From: Nitrospirota bacterium
GTDB taxonomy: Bacteria; Nitrospirota; Thermodesulfovibrionia; Thermodesulfovibrionales; UBA1546
Direction: 5' to 3'
Length of the DNA: 61,484 nucleotides
Assembly (NCBI GenBank): GCA_016208915.1
Contig: JACQXE010000010.1
Location: forward strand, 1 to 61,484
This document shows positions 33,070-43,216 of the stretch, in pieces. A program made the translations under genes and the position numbers. The first letter of the stretch is position 1. Each line of letters begins with the position of its first letter. Below the pieces are notes generated by a model that worked only from the letters and a program-made list of their open reading frames with translations, did no database searches and was not told where the DNA came from.

Positions 33070-34440
33070 TTAAAAGGCTTCGTCTGATTCCGTATAACCC
33101 CTGGCAGTGTAGTTTGTAAATCTTGTATATTGCGGAAGGAATGTGAGATTTATTGTCTTGGTCGGGCCATTCCTCTGCTTTGCGATATTAATCTCTGCCT
33201 TGCCTTTGTCAGGGGTGTCTTGATTGTATGTCTCGTCTCTGTAAAGAAAAATAATAACGTCCGCGTCTTGTTCTATGGCTCCTGATTCTCTCAGATCAGA
33301 CAAGTTTGGTCTTTTGTCGTGTCTCTGTTCTACGGCTCTGTTGAGTTGGCTTAGCGCTACTACAGGCACCGAAAGTTCCTTTGCCAGCGCCTTAAGAGAT
33401 CGCGAGATCTCTGAAATCTCCTGTTCTCTTCTTTCAAAGTTTCCTCGTCCCCTCATGAGCTGAAGATAGTCAACAAGTATAAGGCTAAGCCCCTTGTGCT
33501 CCATTTTAAGCCGTCTTGCCTTTGCCCTCATTTCAAGTACAGTTATAGTAGAAGAATCATCTATGAATATTGGCGCTTCTGTGAGCCTGCCTGCAGCGGT
33601 TGTAAGCCTGTTCCAGTCTTCATGTTTGTTAATCATACCCTTTCTCACCTTATTCGAGTCTACCATAGCATCAGCACAGAGCATCCTGAGTGCAAGCTGT
33701 GCGTTTGACATTTCGAGGCTGAAGATGGCAACAGGCTCTCTGAGTTCAACTCCTACGTAGCGGGCGATATCCAGTCCAAGCGCTGTTTTACCCATTGATG
33801 GTCTTCCGCCTATTATGATAAGGTCGCCGTGCTGGAACCCGGATGTAAGCTCATCAAGGTCATTAAAACCTGAGGCAATTCCTGTTATAGTGCTTTTTTT
33901 ATCGTAAAGATGTTCAATGGTCTCAAAACTGCCCTTCAGGAGGTCCTTGAGGCTTACGAAAGATGTCTTTATGCGCTTATCTGCTATATCAAATATTATT
34001 CTCTCAGCGTGATCAACTAATTCATCAGCATCAAGGCTGTCTTCATATACTTTTGTCGCAATCTCAGAGGTAGATTTAATGAGGGATCTCATCAGCGCCT
34101 TTTCACGGATGATTTTTGAGTGGTATTTAATATTGGCGGCAGTGGGCACCTGGCTTGCAAGCGCAGAGAGATAAGACTCGCCGCCTGCAGTATCTATATC
34201 ATTCCTTTTTCTGAGTTCCTCCGCAACTGTGATGAGATCGATAGGCTGATTTTTTTCGAAAAGCTCTATCATCGCATCGAATATTTTTCTGTGAGACTCC
34301 TTGTAAAAATCATCTCTGGAGATGAGTTCGATGATTGTGGGAAGGGCATCATTTTCAAGCATAACTGCGCCAAGGACAGACTGTTCTGCCTCGATGTTCT
34401 GTGGCGGCAGCTTATCAAGCAATGAATCTGTTGTTCTCAT
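33070..34440 (-). CDS. dnaB: Replicative DNA helicase DnaB
   Basis: Residues 1-110 are the DnaB N-terminal domain ([20 protein letters not shown]). The RecA-like motor follows with Walker [28 protein letters not shown], Walker [11 protein letters not shown] and the C-terminal [22 protein letters not shown]. The hexamer unwinds DNA ahead of the replisome. Length (456) is normal and no intein is present. The start overlaps rplI by four bases, a common bacterial arrangement. Confidence 0.98.
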   Translation of the reverse strand: MRTTDSLLDKLPPQNIEAEQSVLGAVMLENDALPTIIELISRDDFYKESHRKIFDAMIELFEKNQPIDLITVAEELRKRNDIDTAGGESYLSALASQVPTAANIKYHSKIIREKALMRSLIKSTSEIATKVYEDSLDADELVDHAERIIFDIADKRIKTSFVSLKDLLKGSFETIEHLYDKKSTITGIASGFNDLDELTSGFQHGDLIIIGGRPSMGKTALGLDIARYVGVELREPVAIFSLEMSNAQLALRMLCADAMVDSNKVRKGMINKHEDWNRLTTAAGRLTEAPIFIDDSSTITVLEMRAKARRLKMEHKGLSLILVDYLQLMRGRGNFERREQEISEISRSLKALAKELSVPVVALSQLNRAVEQRHDKRPNLSDLRESGAIEQDADVIIFLYRDETYNQDTPDKGKAEINIAKQRNGPTKTINLTFLPQYTRFTNYTARGYTESDEAF

Positions 34441-34880
34441 TCGGGAATTACTTTAATGTTCAGTTCCGCTATAACCTCAGGATGGAGTTTGATGCCGACA
34501 GAATAGGAGCCGATTCTCTTGATCGGTTCTTCGAGTATTATCTTTTTCCTGTCTATATCAATGCCTGCATTTTTAAGGGCATCCGCAATATCCATTGAGG
34601 TTATAGAGCCGAATAATCTATCTCCTTCGCCTGCTTTTGCCTTTATGGATATAGCAAGCGAGACAATTCTTTCAGATAGATCTGCCGACGTATTTTTGAT
34701 CTTTTTTGCCTTTTCCTGGATTGTCTTTTTCTGATGTTCAAGCGCCTTTATGTTTTCTGTGAGCGCTTCGACTGCAAGTTTTTTGGGTAGGAGGAAGTTC
34801 CTCGCATAACCTTCGGCAACATTTACAGTATCTCCCATCTTGCCGAGATTTTTGACATCTTCTTTAAGAATTACTTTCAT
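34437..34880 (-). CDS. rplI: 50S ribosomal protein L9
   Basis: The N-terminal domain is [33 protein letters not shown], the full L9 signature. A long connecting helix and the C-terminal domain ([16 protein letters not shown]) follow. The 147-residue length is normal. rpsF, ssb and rpsR, often upstream, are absent here. Upstream (34881-35017) is an AT-rich gap without a gene. Confidence 0.97.
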   Translation of the reverse strand: MKVILKEDVKNLGKMGDTVNVAEGYARNFLLPKKLAVEALTENIKALEHQKKTIQEKAKKIKNTSADLSERIVSLAISIKAKAGEGDRLFGSITSMDIADALKNAGIDIDRKKIILEEPIKRIGSYSVGIKLHPEVIAELNIKVIPE

Positions 34881-35017
34881 CTGCAGATCTCCTTTTGATT
34901 TGTCTGTAAATTATCTTATGATGTTAAGAGCGGTGTTGTTAGGTATTATTTTGATTAAATCAACAATAAAAATCAAGAGATAAATAAAACATTCAAACTA
35001 ACTGCATTTATTGAATA

Positions 35018-35860
35018 TCATAACACCTTGAAAGGCACAGGTATGAATGTAGCGATAAAGATTAAACCTGTAATCCAGCCTATAAGCCTTCTTCTTTTAT
35101 CTAATGGCGTTTCCCAATATAAAACAGGAGGATGTCTTAACCCTAAAATGAGAAGCAGTAGCGCCCATATAAGCCATCCCTGCCAGAGGAATGCACCAAG
35201 TAAAATCATTATAAGAACAAGTATCTTTGAGATGTTTATGTGCCTTTCGCCTAACAGGGCGTAAGCTATGTGCCCGCCGTCAAGCTGTCCTATAGGTATA
35301 AGATTCAGCGCTGTCACAAAAAAACCTATCCAGCCTGCAAAGGCTATAGGATGCAAGAGTATGTCATATGCATCAGGTATCTCTCCCAGAATAAGGCGGG
35401 AAAGCAGTGAAAAGAGCATGGAATCTCCAAGCGCCAGACTGCTGCTCGTTACCTTTTTTGTAAGCACAATGTCTGACATCGACAGGCCGATTATTGTTGC
35501 TATAAAAGAGATTATGAATCCGGCTATTGGGCCTGATGCGCCGATGTCGATTAAGGCCCTTCTTGTGGTTATGGGTGACTTCATCTTTATGAATGCGCCG
35601 AGTGTTCCTATAAGCGTTGGCGCAGGGATAAAATAGGGCAGGGTTGCCTTAACCTTATGTCTTTTAGAGGCAATGTAATGAGATAGCTCATGGCATAAAA
35701 GCATGAGCATAAGGGTGAATGAGAATGGCAGCCCATTTAATATCTTTGAAGGATTTTTTATTATGTCTTCAGGCATCTGGGTTTGAAGAGCGCCTACTGT
35801 GAGGGTTGAAATGAAGGTGGCAATAAACAGGATGATATGAAGCCAAGGAATTTTTTTCAT
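35018..35860 (-). CDS. Site-2-type (M50) intramembrane metalloprotease
   Basis: The 280-residue product has about seven membrane segments. The zinc motif HExxH is CHELSHYIASKRH (about residues 57-69), and the third ligand lies in NLIPIGQLDGGH (about 187-198). ATLPYFIPAP and GASGPIAGF are also family-typical. It probably cleaves membrane-anchored regulators; the target is unknown. There is no PDZ domain, so it belongs to the short M50 group. It overlaps rimO by four bases, at the end of the lon-thiL-rimO operon. Confidence 0.9.
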   Translation of the reverse strand: MKKIPWLHIILFIATFISTLTVGALQTQMPEDIIKNPSKILNGLPFSFTLMLMLLCHELSHYIASKRHKVKATLPYFIPAPTLIGTLGAFIKMKSPITTRRALIDIGASGPIAGFIISFIATIIGLSMSDIVLTKKVTSSSLALGDSMLFSLLSRLILGEIPDAYDILLHPIAFAGWIGFFVTALNLIPIGQLDGGHIAYALLGERHINISKILVLIMILLGAFLWQGWLIWALLLLILGLRHPPVLYWETPLDKRRRLIGWITGLIFIATFIPVPFKVL

Positions 35861-37269
35861 CTTACCATGATTCCATTTAGGTCATAATCGTGAGCATCAG
35901 TGATTTTGACTGAGATAAAACTGCCTGCTTTAAGCGAGGAAGCGAGAAAGCGAGGAAGCTCTGAAGTTTTGTATTTTTCAACCTCTGCACTACTGCTCTT
36001 GCGCTCTTCCGCACTATTGATAATCACCACTCCGTCTATCTCAGGCGCATGAGAGTATAATCTGCAAACTGCGATGTTGTCATTAACTTCGTCAATGACT
36101 GCCTTAAACTGTCTTCCAACGAGTTCCTTGTTTTTTTCCAAGGATATGCGCGCCTGATGCTGCATTATCATATTAAATCTTTTATTTTTTAAAGCCTTTG
36201 TAATATGTCCACTGAGTTTTGATGCAGGCGTGCCTTCTTCTTTTGAATATTTAAAGACACCCAGCTTGTCAAACCGCACGTTTTCTATGAAGTCTATGAG
36301 CGAATTTAATTCTTCCTCTGTCTCAGATGGAAACCCGACAATGAATGTTGTCCTTAGTGCGATATCAGGTATGTTGTGCCTGATTTTTTTTATCAGGCTC
36401 AGATATCCCTTTCTTGTTCCTTTTCTACCCATCAGTTTTAGTATCCGATCCTCAGAATGTTGAAGCGGAATGTCGAGATATTTGCATATCTTGTTCTCTC
36501 CTGCAATTGTATTTATGAGGCTGTTGCTTATTGAGTCAGGATATGCATAAAGAAGCCTTACCCAGAAATCTCCGCTTATCGAACAGATATCTTTGAGCAG
36601 GCGGGAGATATCATAACCGTTAAGGTCATTACCATAGCAGGCAGTATCCTGAGCAACCAGTATAAGTTCTTTAACCCCTGCTTGAATATGATGTTCTGCA
36701 TCCTTCAGGATGTTGTCAGGCGATATGCTTCTGTAAGCTCCTCTGATTGAGGGGATTACGCAGTAGGAGCATTTTTTATTGCAGCCATCAGCGATCTTAA
36801 GATAGGCATAACTGCTGAAGGGGTGAATCGGAGAAGGGGTGAATCGGAGAAACAGTGAATCTTTGCTTCTCCGCGTCTCCGTGTCTCCATGTCGCCGTTT
36901 CAATCCTTTGCAGTACTCAACAATCTTTTCCTCTTCTCCGACGCCGAATATGGCATCAATTTCAGGTATCTCTTTTAAAAGTTGCTCCCTGTATCTCTTA
37001 GCAAGACATCCAAATGCAACAAGTTTTCTTGTTCCCTTAGCTTTTTGACCCCTTAAACCCTTCTTAATATCAGCAAGCCTGAGTATTTCTTCAATAGATT
37101 CTTTTTTCGCGTCTTCTATAAAGCCGCATGTATTTACGAGAATTATATCTGCAGCCTCAGGCATGTTCAGGTATGAGAAGCCGTTGCTGATTAGTCTTTG
37201 TGTAAGCTTATCAGAGTCAACGAGATTTTTTGGGCAGCCGAGACTTACGACACTGATCTTATTTGGCAT
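35857..37269 (-). CDS. rimO: Ribosomal protein S12 methylthiotransferase RimO
   Basis: The UPF0004 domain has SLGCPKNLVDSD and VNTCGFIEDAKKES, with cysteines of the auxiliary cluster. The radical-SAM motif is ADGCNKKCSYCVIP, and a C-terminal TRAM domain (from about 405) follows. RimO methylthiolates Asp89 of S12. Two unusual stretches look inserted in frame: residues about 122-150 (RRHGDTETRRSKDSLFLRF…) from 8-bp and 16-bp repeats, and residues about 418-448 (EERKSSSAEVEKYKTSELPR…) from an AGCGAGGAAG-like repeat inside the TRAM domain. Both fall between conserved elements. The start overlaps the DUF2062 gene by 11 bases. Confidence 0.95.
   Translation of the reverse strand: MPNKISVVSLGCPKNLVDSDKLTQRLISNGFSYLNMPEAADIILVNTCGFIEDAKKESIEEILRLADIKKGLRGQKAKGTRKLVAFGCLAKRYREQLLKEIPEIDAIFGVGEEEKIVEYCKGLKRRHGDTETRRSKDSLFLRFTPSPIHPFSSYAYLKIADGCNKKCSYCVIPSIRGAYRSISPDNILKDAEHHIQAGVKELILVAQDTACYGNDLNGYDISRLLKDICSISGDFWVRLLYAYPDSISNSLINTIAGENKICKYLDIPLQHSEDRILKLMGRKGTRKGYLSLIKKIRHNIPDIALRTTFIVGFPSETEEELNSLIDFIENVRFDKLGVFKYSKEEGTPASKLSGHITKALKNKRFNMIMQHQARISLEKNKELVGRQFKAVIDEVNDNIAVCRLYSHAPEIDGVVIINSAEERKSSSAEVEKYKTSELPRFLASSLKAGSFISVKITDAHDYDLNGIMVR
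36825..36896 (-). repeat. 8/16-bp tandem repeats inside rimO
   Basis: GGGGTGAATCGGAGAA occurs twice in tandem (16-bp period). It is followed by TCTCCGCG, TCTCCGTG and TCTCCATG (8-bp period) at 36868-36891. Both arrays are in frame with rimO. Confidence 0.8.
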
Positions 37270-37696
37270 ATTTATGCGCCTTTTTAACAGCAGAATAGAT
37301 TATGAAATAACCGAGGATAGCAGAAATCAGACCAACGAGTGTTGTGCCCAGGATAAAAGGAATAAGGAGCGATTCCAGTTCAGATAGTATGGAAACGAAT
37401 CTGATATTTGACCAGTCTATATCCGGAATTATATTTGTGACCCCAAGACATTTTGCTCCAACCCATGTGCTGAATGTATAGATAGGCACTATAGTCCATG
37501 GGTTTGTAACAAATACGCCTGTCATCGTTACGATCTTGTTCCACCTGAATATCCATGCCAATGCAATGCCGAGAACTGTATGAAGCCCGAGCAGGGGAGA
37601 CATGCCAATGAAGACGCCGACGGCAAATGCTATTGCCAGTCTGTGGGGGGTGTCTTTTATCCGTAATATACCCCTGAGTCTATCTCTTAATGCCAA
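37259..37696 (-). CDS. DUF2062 membrane protein
   Basis: The 145-residue product has two or three membrane segments and the DUF2062 signatures SPHRLAIAFAVGVFIGMSPLLGLHT-like (residues about 17-40) and GVFVTNPWTIVPIY (about 61-74). Function is not known; members often sit near envelope or tRNA/rRNA modification genes. The start lies 17 bases inside thiL and the stop is 11 bases inside rimO, so all three are coupled. Confidence 0.88.
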   Translation of the reverse strand: MALRDRLRGILRIKDTPHRLAIAFAVGVFIGMSPLLGLHTVLGIALAWIFRWNKIVTMTGVFVTNPWTIVPIYTFSTWVGAKCLGVTNIIPDIDWSNIRFVSILSELESLLIPFILGTTLVGLISAILGYFIIYSAVKKAHKYAK

Positions 37697-38795
37697 AGTG
37701 TTGATACCCCTCTGCTCTCAGGTCAGACTTTTTACCCCTCTTATCAATAACTATCCTCTCTTTTTTTGTTATCTCGCCTATACAGGTTATTTTTAGTTTT
37801 GAGTTTTGTCGCCCCAGGCGACTCGCTAAGGCGAGAGTTTCGAGTTTCGAGTTTCGAGAAGCTGTGAATAACAGTTCATAATCTTCTCCTCCTGAGACTG
37901 CAAGCTTGAAAGGATCGATTTTCAAAACAGATGATACCTTCTGCATCTGACGAGATATGGGGATATGTGTAGCATATAACTTTGCGCCAACTCTGCTTTC
38001 ATTACACAGCCTCGATAAGTCTATGAAGAGCCCGTCGCTTATATCAATCATGGCTGTCGCGTCTTTAACAAAATCTTTGGGATTCCGTGCAATGGGCATG
38101 AGGTGTCGTTTGAGTAATGGCTTGACTGTATTCCATGTTAGGCAAAGTTTTGAAAGTTTGGAGATAATAATTTGGAGTTCGGAATTATCCCCCCCACCCA
38201 TCCCTCCCCCTCGAGGGGGGAGGGTTAGGGAGGGGGTGTTCTCAATCGGAACGGTCTTTTTTATTTTCTTAAGCGCTTCAAGCCCGCATGCAGAATCTCC
38301 GAGATTGCCTGTTACATATATCTTATCACCAGGATGCGCGCCGGAACGTTTTACAGGTCTGTCTGTATTTCCTGTGAGCGATGCAGCTATGAACATCTCA
38401 TTCTTTGTGGAAGAAAGGTCCCCTCCTATAAGAGATACTCCGTACAATTTCATGGCAACGTGAACTCCGTCAAAAAACGCGAGTATGAACGAATGTTCTG
38501 TATTCTTATTCATAGCAATATTAAGCAGCAGATATTCAGGCGCCCCTCCCATCGCATAGATATCGCTCACATTTACAGAAACAAGTTTGAATCCGAGCTG
38601 GTAAGGCGTCATGAAACTGAGATCAAAATGGATTCCCTCAACCATCATATCGGTTGTCATGAGCAGGTTTTTATTATGATATTTTATTACTGCAGCGTCA
38701 TCGCCTATGCCTACAAGAATATCCTTTGACCTTTTGAAGAATCTTTTACATATGGTTTCTATTAAAGGGAGTTCGCCGATTTCGGATAGTTTCAT
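37680..38795 (-). CDS. thiL: Thiamine-monophosphate kinase with repeat inserts
   Basis: ThiL phosphorylates thiamine monophosphate to the diphosphate. Visible motifs are IGDDAAVI, TTDMMVEGIHFDLSFMTPYQLG, VNVSDIYAMGGAPEY, the ATP-site GGDLSS, MIDISDGLFIDLSRLC and AVSGGEDYELLFT. Two extra stretches are repeat-derived: residues about 186-203 (SLTLPPRGGGMGGG, palindrome 38189-38240), and about 311-332 (NSKLETLALASRLGRQNSKL), from the heptamer array 37835-37858 plus a GC hairpin. Both lie in loops between motifs, so activity may be kept. It follows lon after seven bases. Confidence 0.93.
   Translation of the reverse strand: MKLSEIGELPLIETICKRFFKRSKDILVGIGDDAAVIKYHNKNLLMTTDMMVEGIHFDLSFMTPYQLGFKLVSVNVSDIYAMGGAPEYLLLNIAMNKNTEHSFILAFFDGVHVAMKLYGVSLIGGDLSSTKNEMFIAASLTGNTDRPVKRSGAHPGDKIYVTGNLGDSACGLEALKKIKKTVPIENTPSLTLPPRGGGMGGGDNSELQIIISKLSKLCLTWNTVKPLLKRHLMPIARNPKDFVKDATAMIDISDGLFIDLSRLCNESRVGAKLYATHIPISRQMQKVSSVLKIDPFKLAVSGGEDYELLFTASRNSKLETLALASRLGRQNSKLKITCIGEITKKERIVIDKRGKKSDLRAEGYQHFGIKR
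37835..37858 (-). repeat. Heptamer tandem repeat (GAGTTTC x3) inside thiL
   Basis: Three exact GAGTTTC units plus GAG lie beside a GC-rich hairpin (GTCGCCCCAGGCGACTCG). They are in frame with thiL. Confidence 0.85.
38189..38240 (-). repeat. C/G-rich palindrome inside thiL
   Basis: A C-rich arm and G-rich arm meet at CCCCCTCGAGGGGG. On the coding strand the unit reads PSLTLPPRGGGMGGG. Confidence 0.85.
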
Positions 38796-38802
38796 AGGCT
38801 GA

Positions 38803-41178
38803 TTACTTACTGCCTTTATGCCTACTGATATTTTTTAGGGCTGTCTTTAATACATCATCCATTGTATCTGCAAAGATAAATTCCATATCCCTCTTTACGT
38901 ATTTCGGTATATCCTCAAGGTCTTTTTTATTCCTTTTGGGTATTATCACGCTCTTTATCCCCATCCTTTTTGCTGCAAGCGCTTTTTCTCTTAGTCCGCC
39001 TATTGGAAGCACCCTGCCTCTTAAGGTAACCTCGCCTGTCATCGCAACATCTTTTCTTACATATCTTCCTGTAAGCGCGGATGCAATAGCAGTTGCCATT
39101 GTTATTCCTGCAGACGGCCCATCCTTTGGCGTAGCTCCGGCTGGAACGTGTATGTGCAGATCTGTTTTTGAAAACACTTCATCCTTTATGCCGAGGGATG
39201 AAGCCTTTGATCTTATATAGCTCAGAGCTGCCTGGGCTGATTCCTTCATGATATCTCCAAGCTGTCCCGTAAGGGTAAGAGCGCCCTTACCTTTCATTGT
39301 TGTTGCTTCTACATAGATTATATCGCCGCCTGTTTCTGTCCATGCGAGTCCTGTTGCAACACCTATCTGATCTTTCTCCATCTCATCTTCAGGCAGGTAT
39401 TTCGGCACCCCGAGATACTTATGAAGAGTCTTTATTGTTATAAGGAACCTTTTCTGTCTGCCTTCTGCTATCTTTTTGGCAACCTTTCTGCAGAGATTTG
39501 CTATTTCCCTTTCAAGGTTTCTTACTCCTGCCTCTCTCGTGTATTGGGATATTGTCATAAAAACTGCGGGATCTGTTATCCGCAGCACTTTGTTGGTTAT
39601 GCCGTGTTCTTCAAACTGTTTTGGGATCAGATAATTTTTTGCTATCCCGAGTTTTTCCTCTGCCGTGTATCCGGAGAGGTATATTCTCTCCATTCTGTCC
39701 CGCAAAGGACTTGGGATTGTATCAACGAGGTTCCCTGTTGTTATGAACATGACCTTAGAAAGGTCAAACGGCACTGTAAGATAGTGGTCAACAAATGTAT
39801 TGTTCTGTTCAGGGTCAAGGACTTCGAGGAGAGCTGAAGATGGATCGCCTCTGAAGTCCATCCCGATCTTGTCTATCTCGTCGAGCATGAATACAGGGTT
39901 ATTTGTTCCTGCTGTCTTTATGCCCTGTATTATTCTGCCAGGCAAAGCACCGACATATGTTCTTCTGTGTCCCCTTATCTCTGCTTCATCTCTAACGCCG
40001 CCAAGCGACATGCGTACAAATTCCCTTCCGAGCGATCTTGCAATTGATTTTCCCAGTGATGTTTTTCCGACGCCAGGCGGACCTATAAAGCAGAGTATCG
40101 GCCCTTTCATCTTTTCTTTCTTAAGTTTTCTTACGCTGAGATATTCGAGTATTCTTTCTTTGACTTTTTCAAGGTCATAGTGATCTTCATCAAGAACCTT
40201 TTTTGCTGTCTTTATATCAAGGTTGTCTTTTGTTGTATTTGACCATGGAATTTCAACCATCCATTCGAGATATGTTCTTACTGTCCCTGCCTCTGCGCTG
40301 TCAGGGTGCATTTTTTCGAGGCGCTTAAGCTGTTTCTCTGCCTCTTTTTGAACTTTTTCAGGCATTTTTGCAGCCTCTATCTTTTGTTTGAACTCCCTGA
40401 TCTCCTCTGCCCTCTCATCAATGTCGCCGAGCTCTTTTTGTATTGCTTTTAGCTGTTCCCTGAGAAAATACTCCCTTTGTGTTTTGTCAATCTCACCTCT
40501 CACTTCAGTCTGGATTTTTTGCTGGACAGTCAGAAGTTCGATCTCTCTGTTCAGGATCTCGCTGACCTTTCTAAGACGATAAACCGGATCAGTAATCTCG
40601 AGCACCTCCTGCGCCTGTTCTGTCTTCAGTCCTATGTTGGATGCAATAAGGTCAGCAAGTTTTCCTGGTTCCTCAAGATTTTCTATAACTATCATTATGT
40701 CCGGCAGGATGGTCTTGCCGAGCGAGACAACCTTGTCTATTTGTTCTTTTACCGTTCTTATAGTTGCCTCGGTCTCGATAGTGATCTCTTCTATCTTGTT
40801 GTCAGATATCTTTGTTATCTCAGCCATGAAGAATGGTTCTTCCTGTGATATCTTCACTGTCTTTGCCTTTGCAAGCCCTTGAATGAGTATCTTGACTCTT
40901 CCGTCCGGCAGCTTCAGCATCCTCATTATAAGACCTACTGTGCCTGTGGAATAAAGCTCAGCAGGTCTCGGATTTTCAATAGCGAGGTCTTTTTGGGTCA
41001 GAAGCATTACCATTTTATTTGTGTTCAGGGAATGTTCTATAGCCTTTATTGACATCTCTCTTCCAACAAAAAGAGGAAGTATCATGTAGGGAAAGACAAC
41101 AATGTCCCTTACAGGAAGCACAGGAAGGATTTGAGGTATTTCTATTTCTTTTTCTTCTTTTTCTATCAGACTTGCCAT
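38803..41178 (-). CDS. lon: ATP-dependent protease Lon
   Basis: The 791-residue product has the LonA layout: an N-terminal LAN domain (about 17-210), a coiled-coil (about 215-290), an AAA+ module with Walker [10 protein letters not shown] (366-374) and Walker [12 protein letters not shown], and the Ser-Lys protease domain. The catalytic Ser689 is in PKDGPSAG and Lys732 in REKALAAKR, with the same spacing as in E. coli Lon. It degrades misfolded and regulatory proteins in the cytoplasm. It lies 30 bases after galU, probably in one operon. Confidence 0.98.
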   Translation of the reverse strand: MASLIEKEEKEIEIPQILPVLPVRDIVVFPYMILPLFVGREMSIKAIEHSLNTNKMVMLLTQKDLAIENPRPAELYSTGTVGLIMRMLKLPDGRVKILIQGLAKAKTVKISQEEPFFMAEITKISDNKIEEITIETEATIRTVKEQIDKVVSLGKTILPDIMIVIENLEEPGKLADLIASNIGLKTEQAQEVLEITDPVYRLRKVSEILNREIELLTVQQKIQTEVRGEIDKTQREYFLREQLKAIQKELGDIDERAEEIREFKQKIEAAKMPEKVQKEAEKQLKRLEKMHPDSAEAGTVRTYLEWMVEIPWSNTTKDNLDIKTAKKVLDEDHYDLEKVKERILEYLSVRKLKKEKMKGPILCFIGPPGVGKTSLGKSIARSLGREFVRMSLGGVRDEAEIRGHRRTYVGALPGRIIQGIKTAGTNNPVFMLDEIDKIGMDFRGDPSSALLEVLDPEQNNTFVDHYLTVPFDLSKVMFITTGNLVDTIPSPLRDRMERIYLSGYTAEEKLGIAKNYLIPKQFEEHGITNKVLRITDPAVFMTISQYTREAGVRNLEREIANLCRKVAKKIAEGRQKRFLITIKTLHKYLGVPKYLPEDEMEKDQIGVATGLAWTETGGDIIYVEATTMKGKGALTLTGQLGDIMKESAQAALSYIRSKASSLGIKDEVFSKTDLHIHVPAGATPKDGPSAGITMATAIASALTGRYVRKDVAMTGEVTLRGRVLPIGGLREKALAAKRMGIKSVIIPKRNKKDLEDIPKYVKRDMEFIFADTMDDVLKTALKNISRHKGSK

Positions 41179-41208
41179 TAGAAACTCCTAATTTTTGAAT
41201 GTAAAATT

Positions 41209-42099
41209 TTAATGCTGCTTTTTATGTTTTAACGTCATCGTGATATCAAGCAGATATCTGGCGAATGAATCTGATATCTCTGTGTTCTTGAGCGCAAAGT
41301 TAACCGTTGCTTTGAGATATCCGAGTTTATCGCCGGCATCATATCTTTTACCCTTGAAAAGGTATCCATAAATGGCCTGCTTCTTGAGCAGCGCTTTCAG
41401 GGCGTCTGTGAGTTGTATCTCGCCACCCTTGCCTGGAGGGAGCTTTTCAAGGATAGCGAATATTTCAGAGGTAAGGATATATCTGCCTATTATTGCAAGA
41501 TTAGAGGGCGCCTTTTCCTTTGAAGGTTTCTCGATAAGATCACTGATTTTATATACACTGTCGCCAGCGGCGGTCCCTTTAATTATACCGTATTTATTCA
41601 CTTCAGATATCGGTACCTCTTCGAGTGCAACTACAGGACAACCGTATTTTCCGTAGAGTCTGATCATGTCTTTGAGCAGAGTCTCTTCAGTGTCAATAAC
41701 ATCATCGCTTAAAAGGACTGCAAAGGGCTCGTCTTTGACAAATGGTTTTGCACAGAGGATTGCGTGTCCCAGTCCGAGCGCTGCCCTCTGCCGTATGTAT
41801 GCGAGTTTTATATGATTAAGCCTTGTAATTTCCTCAAGGAGTTTTTTCTTGTCTGATTTCCTTAGATTCTCCTCAAGTTCGTACGCTGAATCAAAGTGGT
41901 CTTCAATAGCGCGTTTATACTTTCCCGTGATTATTATAAACTCTTCAATATTACAGCCGATTGCCTCTTCTATTGCATACTGTATCATGGGTTTATCAAC
42001 GATAGGCAGCATTTCTTTTGGTGACGCCTTTGTCGCAGGGAGAAACCGCGTGCCAAGCCCTCCGGCGGGAAATATGGCCTTTTTTATCTTTTTATCCAT
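41209..42099 (-). CDS. galU: UTP-glucose-1-phosphate uridylyltransferase
   Basis: The 296-residue product has the pyrophosphorylase motif FPAGGLGTRFLPATKASPKEMLP, the base-binding ALGLGHAI, VLLSDDVID (metal Asp), EKP and KGKRYDAGDKLGYL. GalU makes UDP-glucose for LPS, capsule and glycan synthesis, linking this block to the glycan locus at the left of the window. It is the first gene of the minus-strand operon, with a 257-bp divergent gap before fabG. Confidence 0.97.
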   Translation of the reverse strand: MDKKIKKAIFPAGGLGTRFLPATKASPKEMLPIVDKPMIQYAIEEAIGCNIEEFIIITGKYKRAIEDHFDSAYELEENLRKSDKKKLLEEITRLNHIKLAYIRQRAALGLGHAILCAKPFVKDEPFAVLLSDDVIDTEETLLKDMIRLYGKYGCPVVALEEVPISEVNKYGIIKGTAAGDSVYKISDLIEKPSKEKAPSNLAIIGRYILTSEIFAILEKLPPGKGGEIQLTDALKALLKKQAIYGYLFKGKRYDAGDKLGYLKATVNFALKNTEISDSFARYLLDITMTLKHKKQH

Positions 42100-42356
42100 A
42101 TGAGAGATCCTTTTCCTTTGTCATGAATGAAGTGTGCCATTAAGCAAGAAAGATTACAATGTTAAGATATAACATAAATTATAACATATCAACACTTGTT
42201 TTTTTTGATCACATTAATATAAGATTTTCCTATAAAATACTCTGATCTCTTATTTTTTGAATTAATTTATTTTTAATAAGTACTGGAAAATTAAAAAGGC
42301 GCTCTGTTAAAATGATAGCCGATTTTTTCGTTTACAACCCGTAGGGGAGGTATTGA
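42100..42356. other. Divergent galU/fabG intergenic region
   Basis: This AT-rich 257-bp gap has no gene. TATAAA at 42231-42236 with TTGATC at 42205-42210 (20-bp spacing) is a weak plus-strand promoter candidate. GGGGAGG at 42342-42348 is the fabG ribosome-binding site. A loose inverted repeat lies at about 42160-42193. Confidence 0.5.
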
Positions 42357-43097
42357 ATGGATTTTAAAGGGCAGGTTGCTATTGTGACAGGCGGCGCTCG
42401 CGGGATTGGAAAGTCAATCGCAGAGGCTCTTGCCACGAAGGGAGTGAATCCTGTTATCGCTGACATTGGACTCGAGCAGGCAGGAGAGACATCAGCAGGG
42501 ATAGAAAGGCTTGGCGTCAAATCAATGGCAGTCAGCCTTGATGTCTCAAAAGCAGAGGAAGTGATAAGGGTATTTGATGATATATTAAAGGAGTTCGGGA
42601 GAATTGATATCCTTGTTAATAATGCAGGCATAACCCGGGACAGCCTCATAATGAGGATGAAAGAAGAAGACTGGGATGCTGTTATAAGTGTCAATTTGAA
42701 AAGCGTTTTCCTTTGTTCCAGAGAGGCTATAAAGGTAATGACAAAGCAGAGATACGGCAGGATTATAAACATAGCATCAGTTGTAGCGTTTATGGGCAAT
42801 CCGGGACAGGCAAATTACAGCGCATCAAAGGCAGGGATTGTAGGACTCACAAAGACTATTGCAAAAGAATATGCAAGCAGGGGCATAACTGCAAATGCAG
42901 TTGCGCCCGGCTTTATAACAACTGCAATGACTGACAAGCTTCCTGATAATGTCAAAGAAGAGATGAAGAAGGCGATTCCTCTTGGAAGATTCGGTATGCC
43001 TGAGGATGTTGCAAATGCCGTTGTCTTTCTGGCCTCGCCGCAGGCAAGTTACATAACAGGTCAGATTATGCATGTCAATGGCGGAATGTATATGTAA
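42357..43097 (+). CDS. fabG: 3-oxoacyl-ACP reductase
   Basis: This short-chain dehydrogenase has the NADPH loop TGGARGIGKS (11-20), NNAG (88-91) and the catalytic S141, Y154 and K158 (YSASKAG). It ends GGMYM like true FabG proteins. It reduces 3-oxoacyl-ACP in type II fatty-acid synthesis. The strong ribosome-binding site GGGGAGG precedes the ATG. acpP and fabF follow after a repeat-filled gap. Confidence 0.96.
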   Translation: MDFKGQVAIVTGGARGIGKSIAEALATKGVNPVIADIGLEQAGETSAGIERLGVKSMAVSLDVSKAEEVIRVFDDILKEFGRIDILVNNAGITRDSLIMRMKEEDWDAVISVNLKSVFLCSREAIKVMTKQRYGRIINIASVVAFMGNPGQANYSASKAGIVGLTKTIAKEYASRGITANAVAPGFITTAMTDKLPDNVKEEMKKAIPLGRFGMPEDVANAVVFLASPQASYITGQIMHVNGGMYM

Positions 43098-43099
43098 TA

Positions 43100-43199
43100 A
43101 AAATTAAAAATGCAAAATGGAAAGTTCAAAATCAAGAAAAAAGCTTTTTCTAAAATTTTGAATTAAAATTTTGCAATTCGCATTTTAAATTTTGAATTT
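43100..43199 (+). repeat. Two facing heptamer arrays between fabG and acpP
   Basis: 43100-43134 reads AAAATTA, AAAATGC, AAAATGG, AAAGTTC, AAAATCA. 43151-43199 reads TAAAATT, TTGAATT, AAAATTT, TGCAATT, CGCATTT, TAAATTT, TGAATTT. Both have a 7-bp period, and the second is roughly the reverse complement of the first, so the transcript could fold back. AAAAAAGCTTTTT lies at the centre. Confidence 0.75.
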
Positions 43200-43216
43200 A
43201 AATTGGAGGTGTAATA

